Shown here piece by piece: positions 1 to 10,256 of a DNA stretch of 64,000 nt. The notes under the pieces are model-generated. The model searched no databases and was not told where the DNA came from. It saw only the letters and a program-made list of their open reading frames with translations. Source of the DNA: Rotaria sordida. Taxonomy: Eukaryota > Rotifera > Eurotatoria > Philodinida > Philodinidae. The stretch lies in NCBI GenBank assembly GCA_905250125.1, contig CAJNOL010000890.1, positions 1-64,000 of the forward strand, in the 5' to 3' direction. The stretch's first letter is position 1, and every line of letters starts with the position of its first letter. The position numbers and the translations under genes are program-made.

Positions 1-408
1 GTAAGATAGGTTCTGGTAATTGATGCAAGTAATTGATGCCACTTGCTATTTGAAAAGCAACAGATAATCGTTCAAGCCATGTTAACACACGATTATCTTC
101 GTGTAATATCTTGTACAATGATCCTAATGACATGTATTCCATAACTAATGCATATTTTCCTGTTTCTGTACATGCACCATAAAAACTGACGATGTTAGGA
201 CAACGAATGCTGTCCATTAACGAAAGCTCTTTGAAAAACTCTTTCTCGGCTCTATCAGTCAAATGGGTCAGGTGTAATTTTTTGACAGCGACTGTGTAAC
301 GTCTGCTTATCCATGTAGCTCTGTGTACCGTTCCAAAAGCTCCAACACCAATCTGCTCATGCAGTTTGAGGTCGTTGTCGGCTATTTGAACAAAGTCATG
401 TGGTTTAT
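1..408 (-). CDS. Protein kinase, TKL-like, partial (runs off window start)
   Basis: One open exon on the minus strand encodes the N-lobe of a protein kinase and continues beyond base 1. Visible kinase features in order are the glycine-rich loop GVGAFG, the ATP-anchoring lysine in VAVKK, the helix-C glutamate in FFKELSLM and a hinge reading LVMEYMSLGSL. The window ends just before the HRD catalytic loop is expected. The loop sequence and the MEYMSLGSL hinge fit the tyrosine-kinase-like (MLK/RAF-like) group of Ser/Thr kinases. The exon starts after an AG acceptor at 409-410, so upstream exons should exist but I could not identify them. Family is confident; the specific member and its role are unknown. 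Confidence 0.8.
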
Positions 409-1124
409 CTAAATGTCAAAATCATATACCACGAGCTGTCGATGTTAATACCTGAGCTTATAGTTAACAAAGCTGTTCTCTACATAATATAATGTTATTT
501 GAAAAAAAAACAGAAGTTCCTGCAAGATTCACAATTTGAATATTCTTTTTAAAAAATCGTAGAAAATGTTAAACTTTCACGTTTGATTGATGTTTCAACT
601 TTTCGAAAAAACTTCTGTATTAATGCATCATTCTCCAGATAAAATGTGCATTTTTCAGATTCGTCAAAAACCCTCTAACATTGTAGGATGCTCGAAGTGC
701 AGATAAAAAGTGCACATACATTCATTTTTATTACATAGTAGTGAGGAAACCCATTAGTGTTCACTCAACCGATTATTCTAAACAGTTCCAATAGAACGAA
801 ATTACTTTAAAGGCAATCCCATCATTCTTCTCTCTACTTAAAAACAGAACTTTGACGACTTTAGGTTTTCCATTGCTAGTGTATCCGCGAAGTGTTCTCT
901 ATCTAATACTTAGTGAAAAAGAATTGACCACTACTTGAGAATGTGGGTGTCAGTATGAAAGAGGAACACACTCATGCCCACTTATGAATACCATTCATTT
1001 CACATGTGTGATTGAAATTTCCTTTAAAAAAGGATCGAAACTGTCAGAATTTCCTAAAAAATCCAGTAGACATACAAGCAAGTTCCTTTGTAGATATCGA
1101 CTCTGATGCATAATTTATTTTTAG
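409..1124. other. Non-coding stretch with one hairpin
   Basis: AT-rich sequence with no supported exon. Upstream kinase exons may lie here but none is clear. It holds the first telomere-like hairpin at 942-982. Confidence 0.5.
942..982. repeat. Telomere-like G-rich/C-rich hairpin, degenerate
   Basis: A TGTGGGTGT-like run is followed after a short spacer by ACACTCATGCCCAC. Pairing is partial. It is one of the weaker members of the dispersed hairpin family. Confidence 0.4.
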
Positions 1125-1244
1125 ATCTCATCGGACAAAGATGAGATTGCTTCCAAAATCGGACAGCTGATGAAGAACGCAACTGCTTTAGCTAAGAATT
1201 GTATGGCCTTTGAGTGTCCTGACAAGGATGAGAAGAGAGTATAG
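1125..1244 (+). other. Candidate terminal exon, strand ambiguous
   Basis: After an acceptor-like TTTTTAG at 1118-1124, the plus strand stays open for 39 codons to a TAG at 1242-1244. It encodes a hydrophilic helix-like peptide (contains SKIGQLMKNATALAKN). The minus strand is also open here and could be a third exon of the adjacent ADP-ribosyltransferase gene, because a CTTGTCAG acceptor-like site precedes it. The plus-strand peptide looks more protein-like, but no upstream plus-strand exon was found. The stop is followed directly by a telomere-like hairpin, so this may be a gene fragment. Confidence 0.25.
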
Positions 1245-1286
1245 GTGGGTGTGGCAGATAAGAAGATTAATACCCACACTGCTCAG
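1244..1286. repeat. Telomere-like hairpin
   Basis: GGTGGGTGTGG is followed by a core AGATAAGAAGATTA and then TACCCACACT. The core resembles the GAGAAGATC core of other copies. It sits between a candidate exon end and the broken 3' part of the ADP-ribosyltransferase gene. Confidence 0.6.
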
Positions 1287-1371
1287 AAAATATTGCTTTT
1301 CACATTAACTTGTTGTTGAATAGTGATTGATCATCGTTCATGAAACCTACAAATAGCTCTGATTATCTCAC

Positions 1372-2874
1372 CTTTCTTGGTTCTATCAGATCCTGCAGCT
1401 CGCTCTTTGATCTCAAGTGATTTTTGGTGCCACTGCATACTCTTGTCGTATTTACGTTGCTGTGAAGCGATCACATCGAGATCAGCATATAAAGTGCGAC
1501 GTGAAGGATCATTCGGCGGAAGTTCCTCTAGCAAACGGCTATAGTACATTTCAGCAAGATCAAATTCGCCCATCGTCCATAACAACTTGCCCAGTGTCCA
1601 TAGACTCGTCTCTCCAGTGCCATTTCGTCTCTTCATGTCTGCAAGAACTTCCTTCAAGTTATGTTCGTCATCACCATACAAAGACATTCCTATTATCCAC
1701 ACTTTATCACCATCTTGATCAACAGAGTTGACATGGAAAATGGAACCAAGCATAAAGAGTACTTCAGATTCATCAGTAAATTGACTAAGAGTGCTGATAT
1801 CAGCGAACGGTTTCGTCAAGACTACTTTGGGATCAGCATGAATCTCAAATAGAACTCGTTCTAAGTCGATCTGTGAGTTCTTATCGCCGATATAGAATTC
1901 AGCTACTTCGCGTTGCTTAGTGGTGGAAAGAAATGAATTTACAGATATGAACTGCCCAATGCTTTGTTTGAGATAATCTAGTTCATCTCTTGACATCAAT
2001 TGGCTTCGATAAACTTGAACAGAGCTCTGGCATTGATAATGCTGTAACTGACGATATATGTCGGTAATGAAGGGACGATACAAGAAAATCATATGAATAT
2101 TTTGCTTGCGTAGAGCCGCATTCAGAGTCTTGTAGAAGAATGATTCACGAGTGTACCACCACAAAGCCTTGTCGGATACGTAATCATTTTCAAATTCCTG
2201 CAAATTGTCGAGTTCGACACGATTGCCATCGTATTCTTTCTCAAAACAAGAAATAAGTTCTTCTCTATTCATTTCATTGGGTTTCAATCGAAGAAGACAA
2301 TCGATAAGTAATTGAGAAAAAACAAATTGACCATTAATTCCTGTTATAGACTTCCCCGCATCACCGATTGTAGTGAACATGTTGATTGACAATGGTTCTT
2401 GCATCTTCATTTGTTTCTTATGATCTGCTTTGATTTGAGAAACCAATTCTTCCGGTTCAGTAACAATGGCTTTCACCTAAACAGACAGAATAACACAAAT
2501 GAAACTTATCAGAGTAATCCTACCTTGACAAACTCATGTGCCCACTGTTCATCGCTCTTCTTGTCTGTGGAACTAACATAGATTGCTGGCACTTGCTGAA
2601 GTTTATGAATGGAAGGTACCACCTGTCGAGCCAGCTGACCGCTAACAATGAGCACTATTCGATCATGTTTTGATCTTTGCTGTATATATTGTTTACACTC
2701 TTCTGCATCTTGAAATGTCTTGAGATAATTGATGATCGGGCGCAGCCTTTGTTGCGTATCTTGATTCCCTTCGTGGTGAACATTTGTGTCAAGCCAGACG
2801 AGACTGAATATTTCAAGATGATCGTCATTGTCATTGGTAAGAGAATTAACAGAAGGTAGACTAGTCATGGCCAT
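1372..2874 (-). CDS. Mono-ADP-ribosyltransferase with TPR tail, 3' end uncertain
   Basis: Two exons, 2874-2524 and 2476-1372, join in phase 0 across a 47-nt intron (GTAGGA...TTTAG). Together they encode at least 485 residues. The first about 120 residues form an unassigned N-terminal domain. The catalytic core follows, with the R-S-ExE signature of arginine-type ADP-ribosyltransferases: YRS near residue 274, SFLSTT near 298-303 and ESE near 353-355. From about residue 408 there is TPR-like sequence (SLWTLGKLLWTMGEFDLAEMYY). The enzyme should transfer ADP-ribose from NAD to protein; the target is unknown and no signal peptide is visible. Exon 2 ends at a GTGAGA donor at 1371, so at least one more exon is expected. 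Reading through instead gives a stop at 1331. The last residues before the donor diverge from a TPR pattern and a telomere-like hairpin lies just downstream, so the 3' end may be truncated. Confidence 0.8.
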
Positions 2875-3182
2875 CTAGATAACTAAAAACAATAAAATCG
2901 TAGCTCTCCTAAAGCTTTTCCTTTCAATATGAGAATCGAACATCCTGCACTTTGGACATTCGCGAAAGGAAAGGAATGTCCCAGTCCAGGACACTGCCAG
3001 GGAACACGGATTACTTCTTCGGGCAGAAATTCCCTTTCAAGTGGTAAGAATAAAACGAATTTATGCAAGTAAAAAGCTTCTACTTTTCACGCTTAACCCA
3101 CTCCATATATCTGGCAACGCGGCTTATTCCAGTCGTACTCTTTCATTTACCAGCATCGTTACATCTTTTTCCTACACAAGTT

Positions 3183-3238
3183 CTGTGTGGGTGTCGCTGT
3201 GACTTAAGAGAAGACCAACTATTATCCCATCCCATTCC
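3183..3238. repeat. Telomere-like hairpin, degenerate
   Basis: TGTGTGGGTGTCG is followed by the core TTAAGAGAAGACC and then the C-rich run ATCCCATCCCATTCC. The core matches the GAGAAGATC core of better copies. Confidence 0.5.
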
Positions 3239-5147
3239 GTTCAAACTTACATCCTGGTGTCTTGTTTCTTTAATAATTGCAATAGTTCAATAGAGTAAGA
3301 GAACAAAAAGAGGTAGGCAAATTATATCACATTTAGATAACATCATAGAATAGAGTTGAATGAAAAGGTCAAACAAATATGAGACAACTGCAAAATAATG
3401 AACAGACGAGACCGGTAACTGACATACACTGACAAATCGATCGGCTTAAGTAAAATCGATCATGAGTATCTATGTCATATCTGTCTCAATCATTTTCAAT
3501 ATTTGCAGTATCTTGGCTCTAAGTGTATAACATTCAAAATAGTTTATTTTACATTTCAAATCTTCTTAATAAGTTTGCTCACTACGATTAAGTTATTAAA
3601 CCCACGTCGTTCTTCGTAGTTTGAATGATATATTGCAATTCATAAAAAAATGAGGACGCATAAGAGCCATTTTTGGATCATCGTTACTTTTGGTCGATTC
3701 ATGATTAACTAGATGTAGAATTTTGCGAGGAATCATTTGGTGACAAAATAAAGCTATTTTTCAAGAGTTTCGACGAACTTTTACCTCAAATACTGTTATT
3801 CACTTTTGTGTTATAAATACATGATTCACAGACAAAAAGAATCGGACATGTGCGTTTTTTCCAAATAAGATGTTTCGAACCGAAAATTATGTCAAACGAC
3901 TACCAATCTCAAAGTCTATATTTGGTAAAAATTTCAGCTCGAACAGCCTAAGTTTTGCTGAGTAATAGAGTAAAACTTATCCGGAGTCAGCATAGCTCTC
4001 TTATCACTTATATGTACTTCTCTTCATTGTTTTCTCAATATCTCGAGAAAGGAAAAAGAATCACATGGGTTTTTAGTTAATTCTTATATCTCGAAGGAAG
4101 AGCTACAAAATGAGATATTTTTCAATTTTCTTAAAAGTGGCCTTTGTTAATTAAGCCGATCTGAATTTCCTTGGAACCCCATATTTTTGCATTTCCCACC
4201 AGTTTTCAATAAATTTTCATAGGAAAAAGTCGATTTTGACTCAAAACTAATAACAAGTAACGCAGCGCGAACGCTGCTAACCCTCTACTGAAAGGATGAG
4301 TTGCACTGAAGATAGGATATTAGAAGTACTAGATATGGAAAATGATTCGTTGGCAGCACATCAAGGAGCGGAATGAAACGAAACATTATTCTTCAAGAGT
4401 AGAAAATGTAGATTCCCATATTCAGTAATCCCTACGGAAATTGCATATTCTAACCATGTTAAAAATATGTTATATATCCACATGATATCATCAACATTCT
4501 CCGTACTCGCTTTGCCCAGCTAAATATTCTTATAGCATTATCTATAGTCTGATCAAAGTATTAGTATCGTGTCCCCAAGTTTCAAAATGTCTGAAATTTG
4601 AAACCAAGCGATTGAAAGTGACAAAAAGTCCTGTATTAATGCCTGAAAATGACAATATGCCGGTAACAAGATGAGTATCAAGATTCCTGGCTTTTATCAA
4701 AGCCACTTTTGTTACTTTTATTTCATAAAAAAGCTTGTTAGCGCAGCTCCTTTGAGGCTGAGATATAGAACTCATATATACCATCTAGCCTAATTAAACT
4801 AATACGCAACACATAAAGTGATAAATCTCTTGTGGATTACAGGTGCTTGCAGGATAATTGATATTCAGAGTAACGACTTCTCTAATTTCTGCATTTCAAA
4901 AAGAATTTTCATTTTTTAAAATTAATTTTTTCTTAATTTAACATTCTTATTATTATAATCATTGAATTAATTGACAAATATGTCTGTTTTACATATTCAT
5001 GCTGTCTACAGCAGATCTCAAGCACTATTATTTATATTAATCAACTTCCAAATAGTAATATTTATTATTTTTCAAAATTATAACTTGATTAATTTTGCAA
5101 CAAAATCTAAAAAATGTGACGCCTGTTATTCTTCATTGCTACGATCT

Positions 5148-5235
5148 GTAATGGAGAGGGGTTTAGCAGGAGTGGGAGCCACGAAAACTCGCTCTTAAAC
5201 TTACACTCACCATTTTCTTCGAAAAATATGTGAAT
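5148..5235 (+). repeat. Dispersed repeat, copy 1
   Basis: This segment matches 56153-56240 in the same orientation. Shared blocks are GATCTGTAATGG, GAGGG, GAGCC, CTTAAA, and ATTTTCTnCGAAAA near the end, separated by small indels. Two diverged copies 51 kb apart indicate a dispersed repeat or an old duplication. No terminal inverted repeats were seen. Confidence 0.6.
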
Positions 5236-5490
5236 TCCACAAAACTGACTCAGCAGTCAATATATTCACTTCAGTAGTATAGTTTTTCTCTCTCGAGCCA
5301 TTTAAAGTAAACAAATATATCATTCACTTTTTATTTTTTATCTCTCTTATGTTCTTTCTTGAACGAAGCAGCATCGATATGGCTCTTCTCTTAACTCTTA
5401 CTCACATTCACATTCCACCCAATAAATCTAGATCAGCAAGAAAAACCTGCTAGCGTCAATAATGATACACTGCGATGCTAAGCCAAGATA

Positions 5491-5572
5491 ATGACACGCT
5501 TTCTGGTTTAATTGGCTTAGGACATTTGCCCGGATAGCAGGAGATGTGGGCTTGAATCCCACGAAGGTCATC
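5491..5572 (+). tRNA. Degenerate tRNA-like sequence
   Basis: The 3' half contains a convincing T-arm: stem GTGGG/CCCAC around a loop CTTGAAT. ATGAC at the 5' end can pair with GTCAT at the 3' end, and a D-arm TTCT/AGGA is possible. A weak anticodon stem TTTGC/GCAGG would enclose CCGGATA. Acceptor pairing is short and the T-loop is not canonical, so this is more likely a tRNA pseudogene or tRNA-derived SINE head than a working tRNA. A covariance-model scan would decide. Confidence 0.25.
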
Positions 5573-6370
5573 TTTTTCCTCATTTTCTTCGTTCACTGCA
5601 TTTCCAATCGTATGAATCATATATGATGCTTACAAACCCGTGTTGCTATTCGACTACGCACAGCAGAGTAATGATATGCGTGATTCTGTTCCACTACGAA
5701 CTGGATAACCTATGAAGGTAAGAACTTTATGAGTCGAAAATTTCCGCTTTCGTAATTTCATATCCTGACTATATATGATCCGAATTCAATTGAAACTCAC
5801 TGTGCTGTTGTAGAGCTAAAACAATTTTATTGTGAGTATCGATGTACGTTAAAGTTCCTAAATCACACTGTGTTAGTTATGATTCGCTGAAGGGTACGCA
5901 AATGAACTCCACATATGCTCAAAAACTTTGATCGATAGTTATTGATGCCTGTCTACAATTCTCAGGGTTACATCTCTTACTATAGACAAATGAAGGTATA
6001 CAGAATATGAAGATATTGTAATAGATATAGATATAGATATCTGAATACGCAGTATATTGGCTTCATATTTCTGATAAATTACTAGCACTGATTCGAGTAC
6101 TGTTACTCTGAAATAGAACAATAAAAACAAAAATTTTCGTTACAAGTATATCATGGAAAGCAAGATTGAAACTTAAACAAAGAGTATATTTCAATTTGAA
6201 CGCAATTTTTCATTCTTTTAAATATTTAAAAACCATGTTAAAATAAAGTTTGGCTTCTATGGAAGAATCAACTGATATTCGTCTATCTATTCAAAAACTA
6301 TGAGGAGTTTTTGACAACTTTGTAGATTCGGATGAGTGGTTAAAAAAGAGATATCAAGTCTCGTTCTCAT
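5573..6370. other. Gene-free stretch
   Basis: AT-rich sequence without a supported ORF; a short GATATAGATATAGATAT-like simple repeat lies near 6022-6040. Confidence 0.5.
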
Positions 6371-6556
6371 CGGGTGTGGCTGTGGCTATGAGAATCTGGA
6401 TGCTGGTGTATGTTGAGTCAAGACTAGCAGGCACACCAATAGTTGTGCTTTTGGATGTCTGAGTGTGACTGTGAGATCGGTGCCGAGTTGCGATTACGAG
6501 TGTTCCCTTCACTGTCATCAACACTGAAGCCGTCACTCCTACACCTACTTACATCC
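6371..6556. repeat. Long degenerate telomere-like palindrome
   Basis: About 120 nt of GT-rich sequence (GGGTGTGGCTGTGGC at its start) is followed by about 60 nt that turns AC-rich and ends CCTACACCTACTTACATCC. This is the same G-then-C polarity as the short hairpins, but heavily diverged. Confidence 0.45.
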
Positions 6557-6633
6557 AAATGCCCCTGATACACAGATTCTTGATTTCCTCTTTTCTGATT
6601 GATTCCTTACCTGTTGTTGCGTTTTAGACTTGA

Positions 6634-6924
6634 GTGCGTATAGCCTTTGAATTGAAATGTTATAAAAGTGAAAAATCGCCGCAAATGCAGCAGAAGTTGT
6701 CTCTTTACATAGATTACTTTATCATTGAAGAGGCGAGCTTGAAGAAAGCAGCGATAAAATTTATTACTGACAAAAGAGATATGGTAATAAAATATTATTA
6801 TCTTTATAGATGGGCTTTTTTTGGTAGATATTTGTGCAGCTGGAGGAAAGGTGTGTTTGACCGACAAAGCTTAAAATACGGGGAGAAAAGGGCAAAAACA
6901 ATAGATGCTCTGAAAATTCGATGA
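6634..6924 (+). CDS. Hypothetical ORF between two telomere-like palindromes
   Basis: A 96-residue open frame, lysine/arginine- and tyrosine-rich, with no recognised domain. A GTTTTAG acceptor-like site lies just upstream and telomere-like palindromes flank it at 6371-6556 and 6956-7214. It may be a captured gene fragment or chance; no homology is claimed. Confidence 0.2.
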   Translation: MRIAFELKCYKSEKSPQMQQKLSLYIDYFIIEEASLKKAAIKFITDKRDMVIKYYYLYRWAFFGRYLCSWRKGVFDRQSLKYGEKRAKTIDALKIR

Positions 6925-6955
6925 TTGGCTTCAAGAGTTACCTGTTTTTTTTTCT

Positions 6956-7214
6956 GGGCGTGGATGTGAGTGTATAGCATGTGGTGAATGTGAATGTGAC
7001 TGTATGGTGTGTGGTGGGTGTGGGCTTGGCTATGGCTGTAGGGTATAGGGTGGTTGTGAATATGGGATGTGGGTGAGTGCGGGTATAGGATGGTTTGTGG
7101 TAAACTGTGGGTGCGGGTGTGAGCGTGGGAGTAAGAGTGGATCAGTTCTTTAGGCACACCTAGATTCACTAATATTCACATCCCACCCTCACCTCTTTCT
7201 CTATACTCACACTC
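6956..7214. repeat. Long degenerate telomere-like palindrome
   Basis: About 180 nt of G-rich sequence built from GTGTGGTGGGTGTGGG-like runs is followed, after AGTTCTTTAGGCACACC, by a C-rich segment with CACATCCCACCCTCACC. The arms are unequal. It looks like an eroded array of the TGTGGG-type repeat joined to a shorter opposite-strand array. Confidence 0.6.
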
Positions 7215-7367
7215 TTTGGTAGTATAGATAATTTACCAGTATTGTACTTTTTTCTGAATTCCTTTTATTGCATTAACTCATTGCAATTACAAAACTGATA
7301 ATTGTTGAAAACTTTATTTCACTTACGAGTTTCAGCCTTGTACATGTTCACATGGTTAGTGCTCACA

Positions 7368-7492
7368 ATTTTACGCATTATTGTCTTTTTGGTGAAATGC
7401 ACAAGTTCCAGTTCTAACTAGGAACTGAGACTAGTCTACCACTTTAAAACTGGAACTGGTGCATTCATAAATGAAACCCTTTTTGCGTAAAT
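7368..7492. repeat. Small inverted-repeat element
   Basis: TGCACAAGTTCCAGTT on the left pairs with AACTGGAACTGGTGCA on the right. Outer segments TTTTACGCA and GCGTAAATTT also pair. The arrangement suggests a roughly 125-bp non-autonomous foldback element. Confidence 0.45.
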
Positions 7493-7556
7493 TTTGATGA
7501 TATTTAATTAGTCTACTACTGAAAGAGTCAATCACTATCTGAGTTTTGTGATCATC

Positions 7557-7630
7557 TGAGTGTGAGTGTAGTACGAACGAACTGAAAATCCAGAGCTTAC
7601 ATAAACTCGTACCTCACTTCCACTCCTACC
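7557..7630. repeat. Telomere-like hairpin, degenerate
   Basis: TGAGTGTGAGTGTAGTACGA is followed by TCGTACCTCACTTCCACTCC. The inner GTACGA/TCGTAC pairs perfectly and the outer arms are G- and C-rich. Confidence 0.45.
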
Positions 7631-8563
7631 TATAATTACATTCAATTGACATCCGCGTCTGCACTTCTTGTGATCTCCGTTAGCAACCATCTAAGTTGAC
7701 TGTCATCTGACGTTGCTAACAACTGAGTTAGTCACCAACTCACATCTTCACTGATTCAATTGGTTACCAAACTCGTTAGTTACTAACTCCCTGATAATTA
7801 ATTGCTTTGGCAATACATTAGTTAATTTATAATAACACATGGCACAGAATGAATTATATTTGATCCAATAGTTTTCGATTATGATTTTATTCGAAGAAAT
7901 CGGCATTAGCGAATGTTGTCATCAGCGAAAAATTCTTTTAGCGAAGTTGAAGTCAGAGAAAATACAACGCACTTTAAAATAGACGTTTCACAAATTTTTC
8001 AAGCTTCAAATCCCGAACTCTTGAAAGTCTTCTACTCGAACATTGTCTCATAAATACGCTTCAATTATCATGCCAAGTAAATTAACAAAACAGTTATACA
8101 GTTATATTTCACAATGAAATATAATGTCTATACTTTATATTGACCGAAGATATTAGGATTGCAGAAGAAAGGTCAGCAACATTTATCTGAGCCATACGTT
8201 GTTAGTACTACTTATTCTACGACATTATGCGACATTATTGGATTCGTTCGATGTTTGGCAATTCAAAGCGTTCTAAAATGATAATATTGCAAAAGTATTG
8301 TTAATTATTCAATGCATATCAGCATACAGCTAATATGTCATCGACATTATTTTGTCTAGTTAGAGTTGCAATCCGAATGAGTTCTCCAAGATTAACACAG
8401 ACGTCGAAGCTATGCAGTAACCTCATCACATATAACCATACTGATTTGTGCGTTGATATCATTCTTCATTCTTTAAAGCTCAAAATACAGCTATAAATCC
8501 GATGAAGAAACAAAAACGTCGTACTTTTGAGAGGCAACTTAAAAGTGCGTAGAAGTACTAAGA

Positions 8564-8643
8564 TATGGGTGTTGGTATGTTGGATTGGTGTTCGTTTCAT
8601 CGTCACCTGTCTGATACCCACAGCATGCACCTTCCAACACTCA
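8564..8643. repeat. Telomere-like hairpin, degenerate
   Basis: ATGGGTGTTGGTATGTTGG is followed by ATACCCACAGCATGC and CCAACACTC in the opposite sense. GTGTTGG and CCAACAC can pair. Confidence 0.4.
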
Positions 8644-8978
8644 AATCCTGGTCGTATTGAAGTTCATCTGCATAATTGTGTTCTAAAATAAGCGTTTTTT
8701 CTAGGTATTGAAATCTTAAAAAATTCTAAATCATATGAAATCCTTACTCCAAATGTTTATTGAGACATATTAGAAGAAGTTTTATCGTCTGTTTGGTTCA
8801 ATTCTTTAAATGACAGATAAGTAAAACATTATACGCTTGTCCAAATCTGATCTTCTACTTCATAATATATTTAATGTCAGACTCGTTCAGACTAGTCAAA
8901 TACATCTCATTGGAGCGTGTCGTGTGAACCGTATCCAACATGCTTCTTTTTTGCAGTTTCAAATCATTTTTTGACGGG

Positions 8979-9244
8979 AGTCATGGCGTCTCGAAGTGTT
9001 TAGTCAGAGTCTCAAAAAGCCCTCGTCCAGCACTAGTCTTCATTCTAGATGATAATTTAATATCTAACTGATGTTCAACCTGTCCTTGAAGAATCTCTCT
9101 CCAGAAAAAGACTGTAGCTGATATGTAAACTGCCGTCTGTCAATGATAGAATAAAGATGAGATTCCAGGACATAGCAGGTTTCAGATTAATCCAGGAGGA
9201 GGGCTTTTTCAGACTCTGACTAGACACGTCAATCCAACATGACT
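8979..9244. mobile_element. Short non-autonomous DNA transposon (MITE) with strong TIRs
   Basis: Inner terminal repeats at 8996-9028 and 9195-9227 are 33 bp long with three mismatches (shared core TAGTCAGAGTCT, then AAAAAGCCCTC). Weaker similarity extends outward to AGTCATG at 8979-8985 and its complement at 9238-9244. The interior has no coding potential. Superfamily and target-site duplication are unclear. Confidence 0.75.
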
Positions 9245-10215
9245 AGCAACAATATTCGATATTTAGTCCATCGCTAGCTTACTTCGGTGGTAATGAATCT
9301 CTTAAGGTTACCTAGTAAAGTAACCGCTTGGTAATGCTAACTATCCAACGCTTATTTTTCGTTTTATGTGTAATTTAGCGAGCGATCATGAGACAATACT
9401 ATTTGGCACTAATGAATTTAGATGCTTCCTACTAGATGTGCGAATGCATCTCACCTATTGAAAAGATCTAATCAAAAGAGAAAATTCTTAACTAGCAGAA
9501 TGTCAAGTACGTTGATTTGATTATAAAGTATAAGTTACTATCCATTTCGCTAGATCACTACAGCGCTCAACAAAAGAAGGTATCTTCCTTGAACAAGCAT
9601 AAAAATAGATAATAGTGGGCTAATGTTTTAGGAATGTGTGAGTCACGGCTAAACCTAATTGCCAGCACTAGTCTGGTCTCGATCGGTTGTTCCTAATGCA
9701 GTTATACAGCGAAAATCTTGTTCATCCTGTAGTTTCTATGTCAGACTCAGGATGACATTGGATGGAATTAATTTTTTGTCTAATGAGTTAACAAAATCAG
9801 CCCTATCCTATACCGTAGGCTGCGTGAAATCGTGACAAAATTATATGGAGCTTCAAAGCATCTTATCAAAATGAGAGTTCTGAAAATTAGAGTGTCATTC
9901 GATGTGGTCTATGAGAATTTGAAATAGAGTGTACCAGTAAACTATGCTTTTCAGAACACCATGTATCCATATAATTACTCTTTTCATGTAGATCAAGTAA
10001 CTTCAAAATAAAAACATATTCATTAAAATCTTGAAATCTATGCAAAAAGCATGAAAAATGGTATTTTTGATGATGAAGTGACATAAAATTGATGCTTTTT
10101 CAAATTCATTGATTAAAATAGACATATTGATTAAAAAATGCAGTGAATTTGTTTAAAAATTAAATTCAATATATGATTTTCAATTAAAATACTGGTATTC
10201 ATCGACAAGAAATGA
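9245..10215. other. Gene-free stretch
   Basis: AT-rich sequence with only short unsupported ORFs; I see nothing in it. Confidence 0.5.
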
Positions 10216-10256
10216 AGGGCGTGGGTGTGGGTATTCCAATTAATACCCACACTCCC
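10216..10256. repeat. Telomere-like hairpin at the 5' edge of Helitron-1
   Basis: GTGTGGGTATT and AATACCCACAC are an 11-bp near-perfect stem around TCCAATT-like loop sequence, extended outward by GGG/CCC. The Helitron-1 reading frame starts directly downstream, so this hairpin marks its 5' truncation. Confidence 0.75.

Larger units (their letters stand above)
2875..5490. other. Gene-free stretch
   Basis: No ORF here has domain or splice support. It holds a telomere-like hairpin (3183-3238) and one copy of a dispersed repeat (5148-5235). The rest is AT-rich sequence in which I see nothing. Confidence 0.5.
7215..8978. other. Gene-free stretch with small inverted repeats
   Basis: No supported genes. 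It contains a small inverted repeat at 7368-7492, two degenerate telomere-like hairpins (7557-7630, 8564-8643) and a patch near 7680-7790 rich in GTTAG/CTAAC words. Confidence 0.5.

Noticed and set aside
3063..3293. 76-residue plus-strand ORF
   Set aside because: Part of it reads through a telomere-like hairpin and there is no domain or splice support.
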